Part shown: piece by piece, positions 56,714 through 64,000 of the stretch | Numbering within the stretch: the first letter of the stretch is position 1 | How the letters are laid out: every line of letters starts with the position of its first letter | Origin: Rhyacophila brunnea | Lineage: Eukaryota > Arthropoda > Insecta > Trichoptera > Rhyacophilidae | Length of the DNA: 64,000 nt | NCBI GenBank assembly: GCA_022495005.1 | Contig: JAGYXB010002044.1 | Span: 682,001-746,000 of the forward strand | Direction: 5' to 3' | Translations under genes and position numbers: made by a program | Notes under the pieces: generated by a model | The model's database searches: none | The model's input: the letters and a program-made list of their open reading frames with translations, nothing else | What the model was told of the DNA's origin: nothing

Positions 56714-57085
56714 CAGTGACGTCCCGTGGGAGTAGGCAGATTAAGCGTCGCTTGGGGGCGGCAGTTACTCGAAGGGCGGTAAATCGAGGAGAATCATTTG
56801 GTATATATAGAAATAGCTACCTAAACTTAGTAATAACGAAAATATATTTCCATTAAAAAAAAATGAGCTTACTGGTTGGAATCAAAATGTATTAATTGAC
56901 ATAAAAGGTTTAACAGGACTGTAATTTTTTTGTCGAGTTCGCGATGTTTACTTCCATTGCCCTTCGACATCCATGGTGGCGAGAAACGACACCATCCACG
57001 GATGATACAAAATACCTACTGTATAAAAAATGGGGCGACATTTTGGCGCTGCCCAGGGGCGGCATTTTGTCTAGGGACGTCACTG
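56714..57085. mobile_element. hAT MITE family B, complete, 8-bp TSD
   Basis: Starts CAGTGACGTCCCGTGGGAG and ends TCTAGGGACGTCACTG. CTGGAGTA is found on both sides (56706-56713 and 57086-57093). At 372 bp it is non-coding. Fragments of the family lie at 1612-1669 and 14430-14523. Confidence 0.92.
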
Positions 57086-57093
57086 CTGGAGTA

Positions 57094-57317
57094 TTTTCGT
57101 CAACTTGGTGAAGGCGAGCATTGCTAAGTTGCTTATCGAACCTCTAATGTCTAATGAACCCACCGCTCATTACTGGAACGGTTCGGATAAGGGGATGGGA
57201 TGGGGGTGGCGTAAAAACTGTGACTGGAAAGCGCGGACTGATGTGCGTGTGATACCTCCGAATCATCTCTACATAATAAAGCCATGTCCAAATCATCCCT
57301 GAAATGGTCAACGAGAC
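57094..57317. other. No feature recognised
   Basis: Somewhat GC-richer DNA with overlapping short frames on both strands, none with a domain. Confidence 0.35.
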
Positions 57318-57480
57318 CAGTGCTCCGCAAACTTTTCTAACCCACGACACACTAAAACACTTCTCAGAATTCCACGCTACACCAAAAGTAAAAATATATA
57401 TGTATACAACATTGGATACCTACACAAATTATTATTTTTTATTTAATAAAATATATAGGTATATATATACATAACGTATT
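57318..57480. mobile_element. Solo hAT-like left end
   Basis: CAGTGCTCCGCAAACTTTTC, then ACCCACGACACAC, has the look of a hAT terminus (CAGTG with AAACTTTT and GCCCGCGACACAC-type sequence), but no matching right end follows. Confidence 0.4.
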
Positions 57481-58455
57481 AAGAACTTTACCCATAATAT
57501 ATTTTCTTTTATGTAGGTTTTAATAATTTATTCTTATAAAATATTGACTAATTACTGTGATACCTGAACTTGTTTCAATTAATAATTAATAGAGTTTTAT
57601 ATTAGGCTAGGTCTGATTGACTAGACTCTAGACTAAAACTCTAGACTGCTACATCCACTTCTGGCCGTCGTAATGGGCAACGAGCCTAAGCTATGTGTCA
57701 ATGAGTGCTAACATCAGTTTCCAACACGGCTATTCTAATATTTTAGTTATTTCTAAAATCAATAATAAAAAAATAGATAAATGTGATATTATGTCGTATC
57801 AGGAAAATAGTTAAAATTTCCATGAAGTTAACTGATATTTTTTAACACGGCCACCCTTGACCGCGATAACTCTGAGCTGTTAGATGTCGTTGAGTAATAA
57901 ATTAACATTAATTTGGAATCAAGTAAGACGTGTTAATTGTGCTATCAATTATTGTAGATCGCCTTGTTTATAGAATAGCTCCGAGTGACATTCGTGTTGT
58001 TTTGGAGCAATAAAAATACCGGAAACATGTTTCCGTGCTAACTATTTAGAATACCCCCTGCTCAAATACGATATTTTTTTTTTGGTTTTGCCGCGTTTTG
58101 TGGCTGCAACATAGATGCTTAAAATGCGATATAATATCTATTTTCCAAGCGTATTATTTATCATTATTGTAACGTCGTGTCTTTGAAATGGCTGTCCCTC
58201 GTTCATTAATCACGAAGCTTATGTCTGAAGTTTGTAGTTAATAAGTTTTGTCAAATGCTTCAGCCGGGATTAAAGTGTTATGGCATTGTTGCGTTACTAA
58301 TCTAACCCATCAAAGTTAGACTTCGATCCAATAGAGTTGATTGCATTTAACAAGGTAGCGTGATGTTATCGCATATCAAATTTCGTTTTAAATTCGATAC
58401 GCAATATGCTGAGGTTGAATTTGATACACCCGTCTGGCTTGTCACAGTCTAAGCC
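57481..58455. other. No gene recognised
   Basis: AT-rich DNA. Confidence 0.4.
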
Positions 58456-58739
58456 CAGGGATGGCAAATAGGATTTGATCGGCCTGCCAAAATTAGCCGA
58501 TTTTTTTAATACGTGCGACTCCTTTATAGCTGTAGGTACACATGACATAATCTAAATCATAGTTATTTAATATAAAAAAAAAAGAATTAGGTACATTGGT
58601 GACTTTATAGTGTTCATTGATTATATAAAAAAGTTACAGAAAATGAAAGAAAATTATAATATATACATATAAATTTAATAACACACAAATTTTTTCATTG
58701 TTTGTTTGTGTTATTGTTTCATGTTATTCGCTTTTTATA

Positions 58740-59369
58740 TCATGCTGATATTTCGTTGATTGCAAATTAATACATGCTGCAGAATCTTCCTTTGTCAACC
58801 TATTTATCGTCTTTGAATGTACATCATGGCCCCCACATCCTGAAGCGGGTCCCCGGGCTTAGATGTTTGGCGGGTCCTCTTACCTATCGCTAACGGTAAA
58901 GGCAGTGTGACGCGCTGCAGTAGCGTTTTCCAAATGGTGTACGTGGTAAAATTAAGGTGTATTTTTAGCGATTTTCTGTATTTTTACATTCATTAAAATA
59001 CAGTTAAAAATTGCATCGTACAACCAAATATATTTGATTATTAATATTAATGTAGTAAAATAGCTCCGCAGGCGACTTTTTTTACTATTAGAGCAAATTT
59101 GTGATCTATGTTTATCTCTCTTAACTGGTCGACTCGTCATGCCGGGGCCTTCCTGAGCCCGGGCCCCCAGGCTAGAGCCCTGTCAGTCCCCCCTTGTGGG
59201 GGCCATGATGTACATACGTGGAAGAAAAAATGGTCAACAACGAGATTGGTAGTTTTTTAATAGATACAAAAGTATCAGGCATGCTTTTCCATGTTTTTAA
59301 TATTATGTTTTCAATTCGGAATTCCGATTCATCACTTTGAGAGAGCCGATAACATTCCAAATTATTCAA
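58740..59369 (-). pseudogene. hAT transposase dimerisation region split by a MITE
   Basis: The minus strand reads ESEFRIENIILKTWKSMPDT, then FVSIKKLPISLLTIFSSTYV up to the MITE edge at 59207. On the far side (below 58824) it continues TINRLTKEDSAACINLQSTK. The joined order matches the hAT C-terminal dimerisation domain (FGSTYVCE.....R..LT-E--..C). Part between STYV and TINRL is missing or decayed. The sequence is non-functional. Confidence 0.78.
58825..59207 (+). mobile_element. MITE family A (hAT-like), complete, nested
   Basis: This 383-bp copy runs from CATGGCCCCCACATCC to TTGTGGGGGCCATG. ATGTACAT lies on both sides (58817-58824 and 59208-59215). It interrupts the hAT transposase remnant. 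Confidence 0.92.
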
Positions 59370-59581
59370 TACATTTTCACAGGTTTACAATTTTTTCAGT
59401 TAAAATAGTATTAGACAGCAAATCAACAATTTCAGTACATATAGGTGATTTATCATAACATGATTTCGCTTTTATTTTATATTTTTCGCTAAAAAACGTT
59501 TTAAATATTAAAAAATAAAATGAATTATTTTTTTGACGTGCCGTCGAAAATTTTTAGCGCGCCACGTATTTGCCATCGCTG

Positions 59582-60426
59582 GTCTAGTGACTGGAGTATT
59601 GTCCAGATCTAGCTGAAATATTGTAACCTGGTGCAATATCATACGATATGCAAAATTAAATAGTATTTAACATAATTACATACATACCTACCAGTAACCT
59701 AATTTAATTGGGTAGACCTATTTACATTCAAGCTGGAAATTTATGTTGGCTTAATAAAATCAAAAGAATACAAGAAACGTTTAAAAAAAGATGAAAAGAA
59801 TCCTATCTGCCAATTAGGGACCACAACAGGGTTATTCCAACTAGTTAACACGATCGCACGTTTCCGATATTTCTCTTGGTCCGAAATAATACGGATATTG
59901 CTCGTGTCTCTGTGTGAGTGGAACTGACCATGACTTCCAAAATTTACTCCTCCATTGTAAAATTTTCAGTAAGGAGCGGCACAACCTAAACTTTTTTATT
60001 ACACATGGCAGACGAATATATCCGAGACCTTTCGAGGATGATGGCAAACGAGACTGGAAGAGTGATGCGCTTTTTAATTTCTGCATTGATGTAATAAAAA
60101 GAATCAAGAAGAGAAAATAAGAAAGAGCCGCTATACATCGTAGTTTGCAAAAAAGAGTTCTCATCTCCCCATGAACTCAACAAAATTATACCTAAATAAC
60201 AATTTATATAGGAAAATACCTAATTCAAATTGAAGAGATTTCGAGAGTGGGGAAATCGAAATGAAAATATTTAAAAATCAACTAAGTGGCGTTTTTATTA
60301 GAAATTGGTGTGTTATCCAAGAGATTAAAGGGTAATTATAATAGGGAAAGTGTGCTGTTATGTACTGTAGCGTTAGATAACTTACACATTACACAATCAG
60401 TAATAAAATAGAAACATTATGGATGA
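59582..60426. other. No gene recognised
   Basis: Overlapping frames on both strands at 59841-60164 have no domain; the plus-strand frame ends in a basic KRIKKRK stretch but is short. Confidence 0.35.
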
Positions 60427-60436
60427 GGAAGAACCA

Positions 60437-60741
60437 CAGAACAGATAATAAATAGAATACCGATAGGCTATATTCAATACGCCACATGGTGAAGCAGGCT
60501 TTTGAATGTGTGAGTGTCCTACGAAAATGAAACACGCATTATGCACGTGCAATAGTGTGTGTAATACACCAACATTAAATGAGCGTAAATGCATAAACCG
60601 AGAGCAGTTTTCAGTACTCGACGTTAAACGCATTCTAGACACATATGTAAGTTTAACCCGGATTCATCCTTACTCGAGTCGGTTACCTGCTATCGCCTTA
60701 CCCGTTGTGTATTTCAGTTCCCATTATTTCTGAGTTCCCTG
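60437..60741 (+). mobile_element. MITE family M, complete, perfect 10-bp TSD
   Basis: A 305-bp element from CAGAACAGATAATAAATAG to TTCTGAGTTCCCTG. GGAAGAACCA is found on both sides (60427-60436 and 60742-60751). Terminal inverted repeats are very short (CAG-GAAC). The 10-bp duplication suggests Mutator-like transposition. Confidence 0.88.
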
Positions 60742-60751
60742 GGAAGAACCA

Positions 60752-61676
60752 TCACACAGTCAGAAGACTACATAGGTACAAAGCTCAACAAAGCAGCTTA
60801 CAGACAAATGCGTGTGGGATACAGGGAACAGATGTATGAGAATGTTACTGCCACTTGGTAACATTAAAATAGTGATGAAATAATAGTTAAATAAATATTA
60901 TTTTCTTCATCAATGATGAATCACGTTTCATATATCGATCTATATAAATAAAATAAGCCACTATTAATGGATTGCAGGCATGAGATCAAAACTAATTTAC
61001 AAATAAGGCCTACTCTTACAAAATATCCAAAATGGCGCATGATTAATAGTCGGATTTACAATTGGAGAACTAAGGCCTAAGCAAATGCTTTGAATAGATA
61101 TTATTCTGTTTAAAATAAAATAATACAAAAGGAAGTATAGTCTCGCTTTACGCTTGTTAAAAGTGTTGCTAAACGGTTAAATCTAATCTGTACGTACAGA
61201 GTATTGTAATAATTTATATTAATCTTTTTGTGGGAAAGTAGAATACCAAGGTGTTTATAAATATAAAACGCTTTCGATATTTTACTATATGATAAAGTTT
61301 TCTGTGTGCCGAGACATTTGAACGGGTGTACAAAATCATAACAAAATATGGGTGCTCGTTCATTACCGTCCTGGTGGTTGCGTTTTTCTATCTTCCGCGA
61401 AGGCGAAGGTATACCGCACCGACTTGCTTCTACATTTTCTGCGACGGCAGACTATCGGGGGGTCAGACACTTCATTAAATTTGGTGGTTCATGCCAGCAC
61501 AGAGGATCAATATAAATATAATCGAGCAAAAGTGTAGAAATACAAAAAATAACATGTGCCATAATTAGCTAAAATAAAAGATTGCGTAATTGTGTAACAC
61601 ACATGCAGCTTTATAATAATTTAACTGATTGCCGCTCAATGAAATAAACCTAATTTGCACTTAAATTTAAATTTGT
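60752..61676. other. No gene recognised
   Basis: AT-rich DNA; a short frame at 61352-61537 has no domain. Confidence 0.4.
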
Positions 61677-61890
61677 ATGGCACAATAGCCGAGCAGTGAG
61701 GTGAAAGCCTACAATATCGTCGGTTCCATGTTTGAATCCCAGGTCTGGCAGAAATCCAAATGTTGTTTTTTTAATAGGCTAAGTAAATGGCTACCATCCA
61801 TTTCTCGTGAAAACAAAAATCTGATAATATAAACTCCGGTCTGTGGGGGCCTATGTGATATTCTTACGAACGAACATGGTTAAAAAAACA
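61677..61890 (+). repeat. SINE family S3 (tRNA-derived)
   Basis: The head contains A-box-like TAGCCGAGCAGTGAGG and B-box-like GTTTGAATCCCAGG. The body CCATTTCTCGTGAAAAC and TCTGTGGGGGCCTATGTG recurs at 48085-48195. Confidence 0.68.
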
Positions 61891-63329
61891 TTGACTCATA
61901 TTCGGAATTTTTACAGAGCCTATTCATTTTAAATAAAAATCCACTTTACTTTAAAATAAAACATTTATTTTCACACTGAGCGTATCGTATTTTTTCTGGG
62001 GTTTTCACAAAATTTTAACACACCTTCTCAAAAATGCTGAAAATCAGTTACGATGTGTCAATGCTAGCACATCTTATATTTTAGACGTAAATTGCGGGAA
62101 AAAACGTAAAACCGGGTAAGTATTACAATATAATTATACTGAAATGAAATGGCACTGCAGAAACTACAATTAAATAGTGGGACAACGTGAATTTGGGGTA
62201 CGTAAACACCCTGCAGATTTAATATAATATCGTTTTGAAACAAAAATGTATGTTATTCGTGACTTTCTCTGAACCCTCTTGCCATGTTTCTTTTTCATTT
62301 GGTATTTTATTATTTAATCTTGCTACCGAAGATTTAAAAAATTCAATAAGTATAGAAATACTTAATTTTAATTGTCAAAAAGCATTCAATAGACGCACCC
62401 TTTTCAACTTCGTCACAGATTTTAAATATAAGCCTTTCCATATTTTAAATTGCTGTACAACCTTTTTGAATAATAACGAAAATACATTCATTATACTGAC
62501 TTAAAAAATAATTTCTCTTACATCGCGAAAAACCCCCTACTCCTAACGGATAATGCGTACACGCGGGCAAGTACTTTGAATGGGGAATACGGGGGGGGAA
62601 TTCATTCAATTAGTGTCACTTGACAACAAAAATGTTTTATTTTTTAATGTCGCGCGCAGCGGTAAGCATATTCCGGGATACTAGCACAACGAGCCAAAAC
62701 AATTCCTCTAAAAGAAATTTTTATTTGTTTATTTTATATTTTGACAAAAATTAATTAATAAATACGCCACCGTCACTGGTAGATTGGGAACTTAGCGACC
62801 CGGGACTTTTTCCTGACCGGAAAGCGTTCTGACTGAGATATATAACTTATTTCATATGAATCTAATCATATATGCAAAGCAATGGGTGGATGGAGCGAGT
62901 CGGGACTTAACCATGACATACAAAGATAGCTAAAGAAGTGGTTCAAGATAGCAATACCGCAGGACACGTGCGAAGAGTCGTTCAATTCGTAGGCACGGAC
63001 CGTCGGAGCGGTGTTGTAAATTAAATGTAAAACATATTGCCAACTCGCTACAATATATTAAATTAATCCAGTTAGCTCACATAAATTTCAAAATACACCC
63101 GTCCGTTTGGCTTTAAAACAAGCTTTTCCTCTAACTGAAACCTTGTGAGTTTTAAGTGGCAGACTTGGGCTTCCTGGTACCTTCCTTATATTGCTAGGGT
63201 TTGGTCTTGTTGGTTATATATTAATGCCATCTTCCACATGTGACGTAAATAAGTATTGAGCTCTTGAATTTGTAGCAATCATACCACTCTGCATTAAATG
63301 AGTGAGACACTTTAATAAATGTGTATGTT
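61891..63329. other. No gene recognised
   Basis: AT-rich DNA. An 89-codon frame at 62235-62504 shows no domain and AT-biased composition. Confidence 0.4.
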
Positions 63330-63600
63330 TTGTTGTCAAAACAAAACAATAGAGCGATAATATTCTTCAATCATTACTAGATCAGTAGGGTACGTTATGA
63401 TTGGTAATTGCGACAATGCTTCTTGTAATATATGTACTGTATTTGTATAAATTGGGAGGACAATGCAGGAATATCAACTCATTGAGTCCGCCACGAGACT
63501 CACTACTATTATCACGAGTCCTTCACTCGACATTGTCAACATCACTTGAATCAAGTCTCTCAGTTCATTAATATAATCAATCTCTTGGTGACATCGATCT
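63330..63600 (-). repeat. Repeat family G, copy 2 (inverted)
   Basis: Inverse of 36960-37290: GTTTTGTTGTCAAAACAAAA, ATCAGTAGGGTACGTTATGA, GAGTCCTTCACTCGAC and CACTTGAATCAAG in order. Confidence 0.6.
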
Positions 63601-63834
63601 TAAAAGTACATCATTACCCGCGATTATAATCTCACGTTATTATCCTTATTATTGTTTTCAGTGTATTCTTGTAATGATCAAAATTCAATCAATTTCAATT
63701 GGATTTTTAGTGTGACATCGAATTGTTTGCGAATACGTCATCCAATGCACGACACTCCCCACTCTCCTCGTCCCTTTCAAGAAGGATTAGTTAGTTCGGC
63801 GAGGTGCGCTGATGAATATTACATTTTCCCCAGT

Positions 63835-63910
63835 GGCTCGCACTCGCGACTCTTTTTCAGGGAGGGGGGCATACTGTTGTCACATTCTTTTTGTTTCAAA
63901 TATTTAAAAA
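63835..63910 (+). mobile_element. Possible LTR-retrotransposon PPT and LTR start
   Basis: A polypurine run AGGGAGGGGGG at 63860-63870 is followed by CATACTGTTGTCACATTC. A purine tract just before TGTTG is the layout at the start of a 3' LTR. The window ends 130 bp later, so neither the other LTR end nor coding sequence can be checked. Confidence 0.3.
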
Positions 63911-64000
63911 AAAAAACATGGCCGCGCGACGTGGAACGTAAAAAACCGTGTTATCTTTTTCCACCAAGAAAATTTATTGACTTTTCAAAGTTTACTTCTG

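Larger units (their letters stand above)
58456..59581 (-). mobile_element. hAT transposon remnant with nested MITE
   Basis: Ends CAGGGATGGCAAATAGGAT and GCCACGTATTTGCCATCGCTG are inverted repeats. The flanks (TCTAAGCC and GTCTAGTG) are no longer identical. Transposase coding remnants on the minus strand are split by the family A MITE at 58825-59207. It is internally deleted, about 740 bp without the MITE. Confidence 0.78.

Noticed and set aside
57318..57480. Complete hAT element
   Set aside because: Only one terminus was found; the apparent matching flank AACGAGAC at about 60047 has no hAT right end beside it.
1..64000. CRISPR arrays, bacterial-type operons or defence systems
   Set aside because: No regularly spaced direct repeats, no operon-like gene packing and clear eukaryotic gene structure throughout.

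Overview
This is a eukaryotic, AT-rich, repeat-dense window, almost certainly from an insect nuclear genome and most likely a moth or butterfly. The evidence is: genes with GT-AG introns; MADF-BESS transcription-factor genes of the type expanded in insects; RTE-like non-LTR retrotransposons ending in (TGATGA)n, a very common element in Lepidoptera; many short GTAGGTA/TACCTAC motifs; tRNA-derived SINEs; and CCTAA (insect telomere type) repeats. The species cannot be fixed from the sequence alone.

Host genes. I can support three protein-coding genes, all on the plus strand and all two-exon MADF-BESS proteins: gene 1 (exons 20247-20427 and 25071-25663, 257 aa), gene 2 (35248-35416 and 36283-36860, 248 aa) and gene 3 (44442-44598 and 48683-49251, 241 aa). 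In each, one phase-1 intron splits the N-terminal MADF DNA-binding domain at the same place and the C-terminal BESS motif lies in exon 2. Genes 1 and 2 are clearly close paralogues; gene 3 is diverged. Each start codon follows a local GC/CpG-rich block that stands out from the AT-rich surroundings, probably the promoter. No other host gene, rRNA, functional tRNA or CRISPR array was recognised.

Mobile DNA. The rest is a layered transposon landscape. From left to right: MITEs and SINE pieces (0-5 kb); a hAT MITE split by a Harbinger-like MITE (6.4-7.7 kb); a mariner with a decayed transposase (8.75-10.04 kb); LINE fragments (5.3, 10, 11 kb); nested MITEs carrying telomere-like repeats (16.4-16.8 kb); MITEs with about 10-bp duplications, and others, in the intron of gene 1 (21.9-25 kb); several hAT elements with 8-bp target duplications (28.9, 30.1, 31.2 kb); a LINE inserted into a SINE (32.8-34.2 kb); a nearly full-length but broken RTE-like LINE (39.4-42.2 kb); three MITE/SINE insertions in the intron of gene 3 (46.6-48.2 kb); a decayed pogo-like element (52.5-53.9 kb); and a hAT transposon whose transposase is interrupted by another hAT MITE (58.5-59.6 kb). 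Many insertions have exact target-site duplications, so their order and boundaries can be read directly.

Overall, this is a small tandem family of putative DNA-binding regulators inside a region repeatedly invaded by cut-and-paste and copy-and-paste elements. The features most worth following up are the MADF-BESS trio and its CRE-containing tandem duplication, the precisely dated nested insertions, and a few TIR families (foldback, about 10-bp-TSD, GGCCA-repeat pogo) that I could not match to a named family from memory.
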